From positions 118,896 through 182,895 of the forward strand of contig CALUKH010000001.1 of the NCBI GenBank assembly GCA_944321185.1: a stretch of 64,000 bases of DNA. The letters run 5' to 3'. The stretch is from an uncultured Alistipes sp. Its GTDB lineage: Bacteria; Bacteroidota; Bacteroidia; Bacteroidales; Rikenellaceae. A model generated the notes under the pieces. It was not told the DNA's origin. It saw nothing but the letters and a program-made list of their open reading frames with translations, and did no database searches. Of the stretch, positions 53,582 through 62,265 are shown one piece after another; position 1 is the stretch's first letter, and the number at the start of each line of letters is the position of its first letter. The position numbers and the translations under genes are program-made.

Positions 53582-54595
53582 ATGGCAGGATCGAATTTTG
53601 TGGATTACGTCAAGATATTCGCCCGTTCGGGCCACGGAGGAGCCGGTTCGGCCCATTTCCGGCGCGAGAAGTTTGTGGCTTTCGGAGGACCCGACGGCGG
53701 CGACGGCGGCAAGGGCGGCAGCATCGTGCTGGTCGGTGACCGCCAGTATTGGACGCTGATCCACCTCAAATACCAGCGCCACCAGTTTGCCGAGGACGGC
53801 GAAAACGGTTCGGGAGCCCGTTCGTCGGGCAAGGATGCCCGGGACATCGTCATCCCGGTGCCGCTGGGCACGGTGGCCCGCCGCGTGGTGGAGCACGAGG
53901 ACGGTACGACGAGCCTCGAAACCGTAGGGGAGGTGACCGCCGACGGCGAACGCCTCGTGCTGCTCAAGGGCGGCCGCGGAGGCCTCGGCAACTGGCACTT
54001 CAAGAGTGCCACCAACCAGACGCCGCGTTATGCCCAGCCGGGCGAAGAGGGCGATGAAGGGGCCTTCGTGCTGGAGCTGAAGGTGCTGGCCGACGTCGGA
54101 CTGGTGGGCTTCCCCAATGCCGGGAAATCAACGCTGCTGTCGGTCGTTTCGGCCGCCAAGCCCAAGATCGCCAACTACGCCTTCACGACGCTGGAGCCGA
54201 ATCTGGGAATCGTTGAGGTGCGCGACCACAAGTCGTTCGTCATGGCCGACATTCCGGGCATCATCGAGGGTGCGCACGAAGGTCGCGGCCTCGGTACGCG
54301 CTTCCTGCGCCACATCGAACGCAATTCGGTGCTGCTGTTCATGATCCCGGCCGACAGCGACGACATCTGCCGCGATTACGAGATCCTGCTGGGCGAACTG
54401 ACGCAGTACAACCCCGAACTGCTCGACAAACAGCGTCTGCTGGCCGTGACGAAGTGCGACATGCTCGACGACGAACTGATCGAACAGATGCGGGCTCATC
54501 TGCCTGAGGGCATTCCGTCGATCTTCATTTCGTCGGTTTCGGGGCTGAATATCCAGCAGCTGAAAGACATGCTCTGGGAGGCGCTCCAGCGATAG
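53582..54595 (+). CDS. obgE: GTPase ObgE/CgtA
   Basis: Essential ribosome-associated GTPase acting in 50S assembly and stress control. The 337 residues show the glycine-rich Obg domain ([16 protein letters not shown], residues 35-50), then the G domain with GFPNAGKST (176-184), [22 protein letters not shown] and ISSVSG. There is no C-terminal OCT domain, as in many short Obg proteins. Start [10 protein letters not shown] is the family start. Monocistronic and convergent with the DUF5689 genes. Confidence 0.96.
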   Translation: MAGSNFVDYVKIFARSGHGGAGSAHFRREKFVAFGGPDGGDGGKGGSIVLVGDRQYWTLIHLKYQRHQFAEDGENGSGARSSGKDARDIVIPVPLGTVARRVVEHEDGTTSLETVGEVTADGERLVLLKGGRGGLGNWHFKSATNQTPRYAQPGEEGDEGAFVLELKVLADVGLVGFPNAGKSTLLSVVSAAKPKIANYAFTTLEPNLGIVEVRDHKSFVMADIPGIIEGAHEGRGLGTRFLRHIERNSVLLFMIPADSDDICRDYEILLGELTQYNPELLDKQRLLAVTKCDMLDDELIEQMRAHLPEGIPSIFISSVSGLNIQQLKDMLWEALQR

Positions 54596-54602
54596 CGCCG
54601 GC

Positions 54603-55424
54603 TCATTCACGCGGCTGCAAGGGCCCCTTGTCAGCAGCCGCGCAACCCGATGTCGGCAGGTCGTCGATCGGGAATTCCATTTCATGAAAGGTGACACGCA
54701 GCGTGTATTTGCCGCCGAAATAGTCGATCACACCGATGAGTGATCCGCTTCCGGTCGGCAAAGTCTCGAGTGCGTAGTCGCAACTGCGTACGGTCCTCAC
54801 CGGAAAGCGATTGCCCTGCGGGTCGATGATCTCCCGTTGGGTGGTGAGGGTTTGACCGGTTTCGGGGTCCGTATCGCACCAATGCTGGCCCGGGGTGGCG
54901 AACCGTACGTCGCGGAAGCGAACCCGCGTGTCGATGTGTTGACTTCCGACCTCGGCGAATGTGAGGTCGCGGGCGCGCGGCAACGCCTCGTTCCGGCTCG
55001 AAATGCGGAGATGAAGATCGATTTCGTCGGTCGGTATCGGTGAGCATCCATATTGGCCGGGCGTCAGTCCGAGTTCGATCTTGCCGCCATAGTCGCAGAG
55101 TGAGAGGCCGTTGCAGCGGACTTCGATCTGGATTCCGAACGGGAATCGTTCGGACAGACGGTTTCCGTCGAGTGCCAGGGAGATTCCGCCGCTCGAATCC
55201 TGGAGGACGATCCGGCGGTCGAATTCGCCGTAGAGATCGTTTGCCACGACCTGACCGCGGATGACCACGTCGCGGGTGATAACGACGCTGCTCTGGCCGT
55301 CACACAGCGTTTTGAGTCCGGCAATCGATAGCAGCCGTTCGGGTGTTTCGTCGTAGAGGGCTTGCGAAGCGTGGTTGCAGCTCACGCTCAGGAGCAGGCT
55401 AATATAGAGAACAATCCTCCTCAT
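54603..55424 (-). CDS. DUF5689-like lipoprotein (second of a pair)
   Basis: A 273-residue lipoprotein (lipobox LSVSC, Cys16) resembling DUF5689 proteins. These have an OB-fold-like domain with RDVVIRGQVVANDLYGEFDR, then a YFGGKYTLRV end. I use ATG 55424; the longer frame reads into the preceding gene without a signal peptide at its start. The gene overlaps the previous DUF5689-like gene by 26 bases. Function unknown; surface or periplasmic ligand binding is a guess. It ends 7 bases from the convergent obgE stop codon with no clear terminator between. Confidence 0.72.
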   Translation of the reverse strand: MRRIVLYISLLLSVSCNHASQALYDETPERLLSIAGLKTLCDGQSSVVITRDVVIRGQVVANDLYGEFDRRIVLQDSSGGISLALDGNRLSERFPFGIQIEVRCNGLSLCDYGGKIELGLTPGQYGCSPIPTDEIDLHLRISSRNEALPRARDLTFAEVGSQHIDTRVRFRDVRFATPGQHWCDTDPETGQTLTTQREIIDPQGNRFPVRTVRSCDYALETLPTGSGSLIGVIDYFGGKYTLRVTFHEMEFPIDDLPTSGCAAADKGPLQPRE

Positions 55425-56205
55425 CGCGCAATTTAAGCAGGTATCGGCCCTCTCCGGCGGCATCGTACTGGAGAATGCCGGTCAGCGTAACGCTCTGCGA
55501 GGGAATCTCCCCGCCGGCAAAATCGGCATAGCTCCGGACATAGGTGTAGATGCCGTAGCCGTCCGCATCGACGAACCGGCGATATCCGCTCCAATGCGTG
55601 TCGAAGGAGACTTCGGGTTGATGCCGGAGCCCTTCGATGCGGACGAGCGTGCCGCAGCGCTCCGGAGTCAGTTGGGGGATGGTCAGAGTGGCGGGCTCGG
55701 GGTCGACGAGGTGTTCCGAACGCCGTACGACCACCCGTTCCAGTGCGGCCTGCGAACCCAGATAATCCACCTCATAGCCGCTTCCCGCCTCAGGTCGGTT
55801 TCCGACCTGCAACACCCCGTAACTTTCGCTCAGTGTGAGTCCTCCGAGGTGGAGCGTCACCCGGCATCCGACCGGGAAATCGTTGTGCAGCTGGTCGATT
55901 CCGGCCATTACCTCCAGAGCGGCGCCATCCTGTTCGACGCAGAACGTACGGTAGAAGTTTCCGGCGCGGTCCGACGTGGTGACCACCCCTTCGACCGTGA
56001 CGTTGTCGGGAAGCACGGTGGGCGAACCGGCGAAATTCTTCCGCAGATCGGCCAGGAATTCCGTCACGGCCTCGTCGTTCTGTTCGGGGTCGGGCGTCCC
56101 GAATCCCGAGTCGTAGCATCCGCCCGTCCCCGGAATGAGGATCGCCAGGAGCAGGACCCTGGCGATTCGTCGGCAAAGATGCTGGAGGCTGTCGTTCGAG
56201 ATCAT
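55399..56205 (-). CDS. DUF5689-like lipoprotein (first of a pair)
   Basis: A 268-residue lipoprotein (lipobox PGTGGC, Cys30). It carries TVEGVVTTSDRAGNFYRTFCVEQDGAALEV in two parts, the OB-fold-like DUF5689 pattern, followed by a second beta-rich half ending GEGRYLLKLRDEEDC. It starts 33 bases after serB and overlaps its paralogue by 26 bases, so serB and the pair look co-transcribed. The link between serine synthesis and two lipoproteins is unexplained and may only reflect shared transcription. Confidence 0.72.
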   Translation of the reverse strand: MISNDSLQHLCRRIARVLLLAILIPGTGGCYDSGFGTPDPEQNDEAVTEFLADLRKNFAGSPTVLPDNVTVEGVVTTSDRAGNFYRTFCVEQDGAALEVMAGIDQLHNDFPVGCRVTLHLGGLTLSESYGVLQVGNRPEAGSGYEVDYLGSQAALERVVVRRSEHLVDPEPATLTIPQLTPERCGTLVRIEGLRHQPEVSFDTHWSGYRRFVDADGYGIYTYVRSYADFAGGEIPSQSVTLTGILQYDAAGEGRYLLKLRDEEDCSLY

Positions 56206-56238
56206 GAACCGTGTGCGGATTTTCGATGCGGCGGGTCG

Positions 56239-57462
56239 TCAGGCCTCGATGCGCGAATCCTTCAGACCGAGGAAGTAGAGAATTCCGTCCAGACCGATGG
56301 TCGAGATCGACTGCCGGGCCGTAGCCTTGACCTTGGGTTTGGCGTGGAAGGCGATGCCCAGACCGGCCAGGTTGAGCATCGGCAGGTCGTTGGCTCCGTC
56401 GCCGACGGCCACCGACTGGGCGATGTTGATCGATTCGAACTGGCAGAGCAGCCGCAGCAGTTCGGCTTTGCGGCGTCCGTCGACCACCTCGCCGACGTAT
56501 CGGCCCGTGAGGTGTCCGTTTTCGATTTCGAGTTCGTTGGCATAGACGTAGTCGAAGCCGTACTTCTGACGGAGGTAGTTGCCGAAGTAGGTGAATCCGC
56601 CCGAGAGAATGGCGGTCTTGTAGCCGACGCGTTTGAGGATGGTCATCATGCGTTCGAGCCCCTCGGTGATGGGAAGGTTGCGGGCGATCTCCTCCATGAC
56701 CGAGACGTCCAACCCCTTGAGCAGGGCGACGCGGCGCGTGAAGCTTTCGCGGAAGTCGATTTCGCCGCGCATGGCGCTGGCCGTAATTTCGCGGACCTGC
56801 TCTCCGACACCGGCGCGTTCGGCCAGTTCGTCGATCACTTCGGTTTCGATGAGCGTCGAATCCATGTCGAAGCAGATCAGACGCCGGCTGCGGCGGTAGA
56901 TGTCGTCCTTCTGGAACGAGACGTCGAGCCCGATCTCCGAGAGGTTCATGAATCCTTCGTGCATGGTGCTGCGCTCCTGATCGGTGAGCGAACCGCGCAC
57001 GGAGAGTTCGATGCAGGATTTGGCGGCGCGGTTGTCCTCCTTGAGGGGCATGCGGCCCGTCAGACGCTTGATGGCGTCGATGTTCAGGCCGTGTTCGGCG
57101 ACGACCTTCGTCACTTCGGCGATGTGGCGGGCGGTGACCGTTCGTCCGAGCAGCGTGATGATGTATCGGTTTTTGCCCTGGCGGCTCACCCAGTCGTTGT
57201 ACTTCTCCTCGGAGATGGGGGTGAAGCGGATCATCACGCCCAGCTCCGAAGCCTTGAACAGAAGATCCTTCATGATGAATCCCGACTTGTCGGCCGTGGT
57301 CTTGATCAGGATGCCGAGCGTGAGCGACTGGTGAATGTTGGCCTGGCCGATGTCGAGGATGAAGGCGTCGTAGCGGGCGAGGATCTCGGTGAGCGATGAG
57401 GTCATTCCGGGCTTGTCTTCGCCGGAGATGTTTATCTGAATGATTTCGACGTTGTTCTGCAT
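56239..57462 (-). CDS. serB: Phosphoserine phosphatase with N-terminal ACT domains
   Basis: Last step of serine synthesis: hydrolysis of 3-phosphoserine. The 407 residues hold two ACT-type domains (about 5-80 and 100-180, probable serine sensors) and a HAD phosphatase. The HAD domain has nucleophile Asp199 and Asp201 (CFDMDSTLIETEV), motif II ILSGGFTYF, and the metal motif VAVGDGANDLPML. All residues are present. I use ATG 57462; the 57495 start adds eleven residues not seen in the family. Promoter box at 57506-57513. Confidence 0.95.
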   Translation of the reverse strand: MQNNVEIIQINISGEDKPGMTSSLTEILARYDAFILDIGQANIHQSLTLGILIKTTADKSGFIMKDLLFKASELGVMIRFTPISEEKYNDWVSRQGKNRYIITLLGRTVTARHIAEVTKVVAEHGLNIDAIKRLTGRMPLKEDNRAAKSCIELSVRGSLTDQERSTMHEGFMNLSEIGLDVSFQKDDIYRRSRRLICFDMDSTLIETEVIDELAERAGVGEQVREITASAMRGEIDFRESFTRRVALLKGLDVSVMEEIARNLPITEGLERMMTILKRVGYKTAILSGGFTYFGNYLRQKYGFDYVYANELEIENGHLTGRYVGEVVDGRRKAELLRLLCQFESINIAQSVAVGDGANDLPMLNLAGLGIAFHAKPKVKATARQSISTIGLDGILYFLGLKDSRIEA

Positions 57463-57505
57463 GGTTCTGCGGAAGGGATTTTGGGGTTTGGGCAAAAAGC
57501 GTAGA

Positions 57506-57513
57506 CAAAGTTA
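57506..57513 (-). promoter_or_regulatory. -7 box of serB
   Basis: TAACTTTG on the minus strand, 43 bases before the serB ATG. No clear -33 element. Confidence 0.45.
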
Positions 57514-57535
57514 ATAAAGTTCTGCTTTTTTTGGT

Positions 57536-57543
57536 TATTTTTG
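57536..57543 (+). promoter_or_regulatory. -7 box of the MscS gene
   Basis: TATTTTTG (a TAnnTTTG match) lies 81 bases before the ATG at 57625, back-to-back with the serB box. Confidence 0.45.
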
Positions 57544-57624
57544 CAGGTAAAATGGTGATTCCCGCAGGCAAAATGGGCTTCTGGTGGCATTTTTGCGGGT
57601 TGAGGCGTAAAACAACGAGACGTT

Positions 57625-58548
57625 ATGTGGAGATTCCTTGTGGCTCTTGCGGCCGAAGAACCGGCCGGCCCGCTGATCGTGCCGGACAGCATTCAGAAGG
57701 CGAATTTCGCCCAGGCGGTCAACCGGCTGGTGAATCTGGATTTCAGCCAGGTGGCGCAGAATCTGCTGTCGGAGGCGCTGTGGGTGGTCATCAAGATCGT
57801 CATCGCGCTGGTCATCTACTACGTCGGACGCTGGCTGATGCGGCGTCTGGTGCGGCTGATCGACGTGGCGATGGAGCATCGCAAGGTGGATCTCTCGCTG
57901 CGGGCCTTCATGCGCAGCTCCGTGCGGGCGGTCTTCACGCTGCTGCTGGTGCTGATCGTCGTCTCGACGCTCGGCGTGAATGTCACCTCGCTCATCGCCG
58001 TGGCCTCGGCCGCCACGCTGGCCATCGGTATGGCATTGAGCGGCACGGCACAGAATTTCGCCGGCGGCGTGATGATCCTCGTGATGAAACCCTACCGCGT
58101 GGGCGACTACATCTCGGCCCAGGGGCAGTCGGGTACGGTGCGCGAGATCAAGCTCTTCTCGACGGTCATCACCACCAATGACAACCAGACGATCTATATC
58201 CCGAACAACTCGATCGCCACGGCCATCATCGACAACTACACGACGGCCGACGACCGGCGTGTGGACTGGACGGTGGGCATCTCCTACGGCGACGACGTGG
58301 ATGTGGCTCGGCAGACGATTCTGGCCATGCTGACGGCCGATGCGCGGATTCATCGGGATCCGGCCCCGGTGGTGCTGGTTGCGGCACTGGCCGACAGTTC
58401 GGTGAATCTGACCATCCGGGCCTGGACCGCCACGGCAAACTACTGGGACGTCTTTTACGAATATAACGAGCGTTTCTACAAGGAACTTCCCCGGGCGGGG
58501 ATCAGCTTCCCCTTCCCGCAGATGGACGTTCATGTGAAGAATGAATAG
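57625..58548 (+). CDS. Small-conductance mechanosensitive channel (MscS family)
   Basis: Inner-membrane tension-gated channel that releases solutes on osmotic downshock. The 307 residues show an N-terminal amphipathic stretch and three membrane spans (about 52-70, 95-120, 125-150). The pore helix is VASAATLAIGMALSGTAQNFAGGVMILVMKPYRVGDYI in two parts, with the Ala/Gly packing typical of MscS, then the cytoplasmic beta domain. Normal length. First gene of a unit with DUF5606 (42 bases downstream) and mgsA. Confidence 0.93.
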   Translation: MWRFLVALAAEEPAGPLIVPDSIQKANFAQAVNRLVNLDFSQVAQNLLSEALWVVIKIVIALVIYYVGRWLMRRLVRLIDVAMEHRKVDLSLRAFMRSSVRAVFTLLLVLIVVSTLGVNVTSLIAVASAATLAIGMALSGTAQNFAGGVMILVMKPYRVGDYISAQGQSGTVREIKLFSTVITTNDNQTIYIPNNSIATAIIDNYTTADDRRVDWTVGISYGDDVDVARQTILAMLTADARIHRDPAPVVLVAALADSSVNLTIRAWTATANYWDVFYEYNERFYKELPRAGISFPFPQMDVHVKNE

Positions 58549-58590
58549 TCAAACCGGATTTTCGAACCTAATCAACATCAAGAAGAAACT

Positions 58591-59025
58591 ATGGAACTGA
58601 AAGAGATTCTGGCCATTACGGGCCAACCCGGACTGTATAAGTATGTGGCACAGTCGACGCGCGGCGTGATCGTGGAGTCGCTGCTGGACGGTCACCGGAT
58701 GAATGCCTCGGCCAATGCGCGGGTGAGTGCCCTGTCCGACATATCGATGTTCACCGAGGGGGATGACATTCCCCTTGCCGACGTCTTCACGCGCATCTAC
58801 GAGCATACGGGCGGCAAGGAGGCCATCAGCCCCAAGTCGACGCCCGAACAGCTCAAGGCGGCCTTTGCCGAGGTACTGCCCGAGTATGACCGTGACCGGG
58901 TTCACGTGTCGGACATCAAGAAGTGCTTCTCGTGGTACAACATCCTCGTCGGAGCCGGCTTCACGGAGTTCAAACTGCCGAGCGAGGAGACCGCCGCTGC
59001 CGCTGAGGAGCCGGAAACCAAATAG
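58591..59025 (+). CDS. DUF5606 family protein
   Basis: A 144-residue cytoplasmic protein that starts ELKEILAITGQPGLYKYVAQ and contains GVIVESLLDGHRM and FTEGDDIPLADVF, the pattern of DUF5606, an uncharacterised Bacteroidota family. A Glu/Ala-rich tail ends it. It lies between the MscS and mgsA genes (42 and 62 bases apart), suggesting one transcript. No function can be assigned. Confidence 0.8.
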   Translation: MELKEILAITGQPGLYKYVAQSTRGVIVESLLDGHRMNASANARVSALSDISMFTEGDDIPLADVFTRIYEHTGGKEAISPKSTPEQLKAAFAEVLPEYDRDRVHVSDIKKCFSWYNILVGAGFTEFKLPSEETAAAAEEPETK

Positions 59026-59087
59026 CAACCACACGAACAGACCGAACCGGCATCGGTTCAATCATCACATAAAAAACAGAGGGGATT

Positions 59088-59576
59088 ATGGAAAAACATC
59101 CGAAAGTGTTGGCCCTGGTTGCGCACGACAACATGAAGCGCGACCTGGCGGAATGGGTGGACTGGAACAGCGAGAAACTGAGCCGTCATCACCTGGTGTG
59201 TACGGGAACGACGGGCAAGATGGTGGAGCGTACGCTCCGGGCCCATCATGCGGAGCGCGAAACGTCCGAAAGTCCGGCTCCCGAGTTGGAAATTACGCTT
59301 CTGAAATCGGGCCCGCTGGGAGGCGACCAGCAGCTGGGATCGCTGATTGCCGACGGAAAGATCCATGCCCTGATCTTCTTCTGGGATCCGATGTCGGCCC
59401 AGCCGCATGATGTCGACGTGAAGGCGCTGCTGCGTGTGGCGACGTTGTACAATGTTCCGACGGCAATCAACCGTTCGTCGGCCGACTTCCTGATCTCGTC
59501 GCCGCTCTTCGAGGACGAGAACTACAAACCGGTGGTCAAGGACTACAAGGCCTATATCGAGCGCGTGCTGCTGTAA
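59088..59576 (+). CDS. mgsA: Methylglyoxal synthase
   Basis: Converts dihydroxyacetone phosphate to methylglyoxal and phosphate, a bypass that relieves sugar-phosphate stress. The 162 residues show the phosphate loop TGTTGK (39-44), GPLGGDQQLGSLI with Asp80 (the catalytic Asp71 of E. coli), WDPM (99-102, Asp100) and His107. The active site is intact. Length normal for the family. Last gene of its unit, followed by a terminator. Confidence 0.95.
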   Translation: MEKHPKVLALVAHDNMKRDLAEWVDWNSEKLSRHHLVCTGTTGKMVERTLRAHHAERETSESPAPELEITLLKSGPLGGDQQLGSLIADGKIHALIFFWDPMSAQPHDVDVKALLRVATLYNVPTAINRSSADFLISSPLFEDENYKPVVKDYKAYIERVLL

Positions 59577-59597
59577 GTCGTCTCGGCCGAATTGACA

Positions 59598-59638
59598 AGC
59601 GGATTCTTCCTGCCGGTGCGGGAGGATCCGCTTTTTTT
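59598..59638 (+). terminator. Terminator of mgsA
   Basis: The arms at 59598-59610 and 59621-59632 pair with one bulge and a G-T pair, and are followed by seven T bases. Confidence 0.82.
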
Positions 59639-59660
59639 ATGGGTGTGCGGGGGGTATGGG

Positions 59661-59780
59661 GATGGAATTCCCAGGGCGATGGAACTCTTCCTCGGAGACG
59701 GAATTCCGGAATGAACTCGGGAGGATTTTTCTTGGCGATGGGATCCCGGAGAACGGCGGTGGAACCTCGGAGAATCTGAC
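59661..59780. repeat. Degenerate GATGGAATTC-type repeats
   Basis: Several imperfect copies of a GATGGAAYTC / CTCGGAGA motif follow one another between the mgsA terminator and the end of dusB. The copies are irregular; no gene is present here. Confidence 0.35.
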
Positions 59781-59829
59781 ATCGGGTGGTGGTGCAACCT
59801 TCGGGTGCCCGCGTTACGTTCCGCCGCCG

Positions 59830-60852
59830 TCAGAGATCGTGCGAAAGCGGTGCCGGAACGACTCCCGAAAGGTCGTATCCGCCCCAACGTTCGGCAATGT
59901 AGTCGAGCGTTGCGAAGAGTTCGTCAATGTCGAGCGACGTGACCAGTTTCAACCGTGTCTGCTTGAAGTCGGGCAGCCCCTTGAAGTAGTTGGTCAGGTG
60001 GCGCCGCATTTCGAGAATCCCGACGTGATCACCCTTGATCTCGAGTGATTTGCGCAGATGTTCCTTGGCGATGGCGACCCGCTCCACGACCGACGGCTGG
60101 GGCAGTACCTCGCCCGTGGCGAGATAGTGCTTCACTTCGCGGAAGATCCAGGGACGGCCATAGGTGGCGCGGCCGATCATCACGCCGTCGACGCCGTAGC
60201 GGTCGAACATTTCGCGGGCCTTCGGACCCGAATCGACGTCGCCGTTCCCGATGATCGGGATATGGATCCGGGGATTGTTCTTCACGGCGCCGATCAGTGT
60301 CCAGTCGGCCTCGCCGCGATACATCTGGGCACGGGTGCGGCCGTGAATCGTCAGGGCGGCGATACCGACATCCTGCAGCCGGAGGGCGATCTCCTCGATG
60401 TTTTTCGAGTTGTCGTCCCATCCCAGGCGGGTCTTGACCGTCACGGGGGTATGGACGGCGCGGACGATCTGGCGCGTCATTTCGACCATCAGATCCGGCG
60501 TGCGCATCATGCCCGAACCGGCGCCGCGTCCGGCGATCTTCTTCACCGGGCATCCGAAGTTGATGTCGATGATGTCGGGCCGGGCGGCTTCGGCCATACG
60601 GGCGGCCTCGACCATGGGTTCGATCAGATGGCCGTAGATCTGGATGCCGACGGGGCGTTCGGCATCGTCGATTTCGAGTTTCTTGAGCGACTTGGCGGCG
60701 TCGCGGATCAGACCGTCCGAGGAGATGAACTCCGTGTAGACGACATCGGCGCCGAAGCGTTTGCACATGTAGCGGAACGACGGATCGGTGACGTCCTCCA
60801 TCGGAGCCAGCAGCAGCGGCCGTTCTCCGAGATCAATATCGGCGATTTTCAT
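59830..60852 (-). CDS. dusB: tRNA-dihydrouridine synthase DusB
   Basis: FMN-dependent reduction of uridine to dihydrouridine in tRNA D-loops. The 340-residue TIM barrel starts IDLGERPLLLAPMEDVTDPSF and contains Cys101 in DINFGCPVKKIAGRGAGSGM, the general acid. It also has TVKTRLGWD, IHGRTRAQMYRGEADW and IIGNGDV for FMN. It begins in an ATGA overlap (60849-60852) with the upstream CorC-like gene, so the two are co-translated. Length normal; longer open sequence upstream is out of frame in that gene. Confidence 0.94.
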   Translation of the reverse strand: MKIADIDLGERPLLLAPMEDVTDPSFRYMCKRFGADVVYTEFISSDGLIRDAAKSLKKLEIDDAERPVGIQIYGHLIEPMVEAARMAEAARPDIIDINFGCPVKKIAGRGAGSGMMRTPDLMVEMTRQIVRAVHTPVTVKTRLGWDDNSKNIEEIALRLQDVGIAALTIHGRTRAQMYRGEADWTLIGAVKNNPRIHIPIIGNGDVDSGPKAREMFDRYGVDGVMIGRATYGRPWIFREVKHYLATGEVLPQPSVVERVAIAKEHLRKSLEIKGDHVGILEMRRHLTNYFKGLPDFKQTRLKLVTSLDIDELFATLDYIAERWGGYDLSGVVPAPLSHDL

Positions 60853-62138
60853 GCTTCCTCCTCTTCGTTCTTGGTTTTGTGGTAGACGACCAGCAGCTTG
60901 TCGATGCGGGCGCCGTCCATGTCGACGACCTCGAACGTGAAGCCGCGCCATTCGATCTTTTCGCCCGTCGTGGGGATGTGGCCCAGCAGGTCGAGAATCA
61001 GTCCGCTGACCGTATTGTAGGCATTGGAGGGAATGTCGTCCTCGATGCCGTAAGCGGCCAGGAAGTCGTAGAAGGGGCACTGTCCGTCGATGAGCGAACT
61101 GCCGTCGTCACGGCGGACGATGTCGGGCTCCTCGCGCGGATCGGGCAGTTCGCCGACCAGCGCCTCGAAGATGTCCTTCAGGGTGATGATGCCGCGCGTA
61201 ACGCCGAATTCGTCGCAGATGATGCCGTAGCCGAGTTGTTCGGTGCGCAGCTGTTCGAGGGCGTTGTAGACCTCGAACTCCTCGTGGAAGAACTTCCCGG
61301 GGGTGAGGATCGTGCGGATGTCGAATCCGGGCTGGTTGAGGTGCAGGAAGAGGTCCTTCAGATAGACCACGCCGAGGAGTTTGTCGAGGCTTCCGTCGCC
61401 GACCGGATAGCGGTTGTGGGGCGACCGGGCGACGATTTGGTTGATTTCGTCGACCGACATCGAGACGTCGATCCAGGCGATTTCGCTGCGGTGGGTCATG
61501 ATCGACTCGACGGTTCGGTCGCCGAGCGAGAAGACGCGGCCGACGATCTGCTGTTCGACCTGCTGGACTTCGCCGTCCTCGGCGCCCTCCTGGATGATCG
61601 AGCGGATTTCGGCCTCGGTGACCTTGCTTTCGGCCTTCTGGAGCCCCAGCAGACGGGTTATGCCGGAGGTGCTTTTGGCCAGCAGCCAGACGAACGGCGA
61701 GGCGATGATCGAGAGCAGGCTCATGGGCCGGGCGACGATCGAGGCGGCCTTTTCGGCGGCATTCATGCCGATGCGTTTGGGGACCAGCTCGCCGAAGATG
61801 ATCGTCAGGTAGGTGACGACGATCACGATGACGACCTGTGCGATGGCCGTGGCCGTGCGCAGCGGGATTCCCAGCCGGGCGAGCTCTTCGCCGAAGCGTG
61901 CGGCGAGCGTGTCGCCGGAGTAGATACCCGTGAGGATGCCGATCAGCGTGATGCCGATCTGCACGGTGGAGAGGAATCGGTCGGGATCCTTGGCCAGCCG
62001 CAGGGCCTTGCGGGCGCCCCGGCTGCCTTGGCGGGCCTGCATCTCGAGATTCGACTTGCGGGCCGATACGAGTGCCATTTCCGACATGGCGAAGAGCCCG
62101 TTGAGCAGAATCAGGAGGACGATAATCAGAATTTCCAT
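60849..62138 (-). CDS. CNNM/CorC-type hemolysin-family membrane protein
   Basis: A 429-residue inner-membrane protein with an N-terminal DUF21/CNNM domain of about four spans (1-190: LLILLNGLFAMSEMALVSARKSNLE, FGELVPKRIGMNAAEKAA). A CBS pair follows (about 200-335), then a C-terminal CorC/HlyC domain (345-425). Relatives move or sense divalent cations such as magnesium. 'Hemolysin' is a historical name. Upstream gene of a two-gene unit with dusB and preceded by a full promoter. Confidence 0.92.
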   Translation of the reverse strand: MEILIIVLLILLNGLFAMSEMALVSARKSNLEMQARQGSRGARKALRLAKDPDRFLSTVQIGITLIGILTGIYSGDTLAARFGEELARLGIPLRTATAIAQVVIVIVVTYLTIIFGELVPKRIGMNAAEKAASIVARPMSLLSIIASPFVWLLAKSTSGITRLLGLQKAESKVTEAEIRSIIQEGAEDGEVQQVEQQIVGRVFSLGDRTVESIMTHRSEIAWIDVSMSVDEINQIVARSPHNRYPVGDGSLDKLLGVVYLKDLFLHLNQPGFDIRTILTPGKFFHEEFEVYNALEQLRTEQLGYGIICDEFGVTRGIITLKDIFEALVGELPDPREEPDIVRRDDGSSLIDGQCPFYDFLAAYGIEDDIPSNAYNTVSGLILDLLGHIPTTGEKIEWRGFTFEVVDMDGARIDKLLVVYHKTKNEEEEA

Positions 62139-62166
62139 GGAATAGGTTCAGGGGTGATTCTGCGCA

Positions 62167-62197
62167 CAAAGATAATGCATCGGCGGGCAATTGCAAA
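62167..62197 (-). promoter_or_regulatory. Promoter of the CorC-like gene
   Basis: On the minus strand TTTG (62194-62197), 19 bases, then TATCTTTG (62167-62174), a full match. The leader is about 23 bases. Confidence 0.8.
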
Positions 62198-62216
62198 AAG
62201 AAAGGGGCGGAAGGAA

Positions 62217-62246
62217 TTGGTTATTCGGCGAAAAGCGTTAAATTTG
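62217..62246 (+). promoter_or_regulatory. Promoter of argS
   Basis: TTG (62217-62219), 19 bases, then TAAATTTG (62239-62246). It predicts a leader of about 13 bases before the argS ATG. Confidence 0.65.
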
Positions 62247-62265
62247 CGGTCAAAATCAAACGGAC

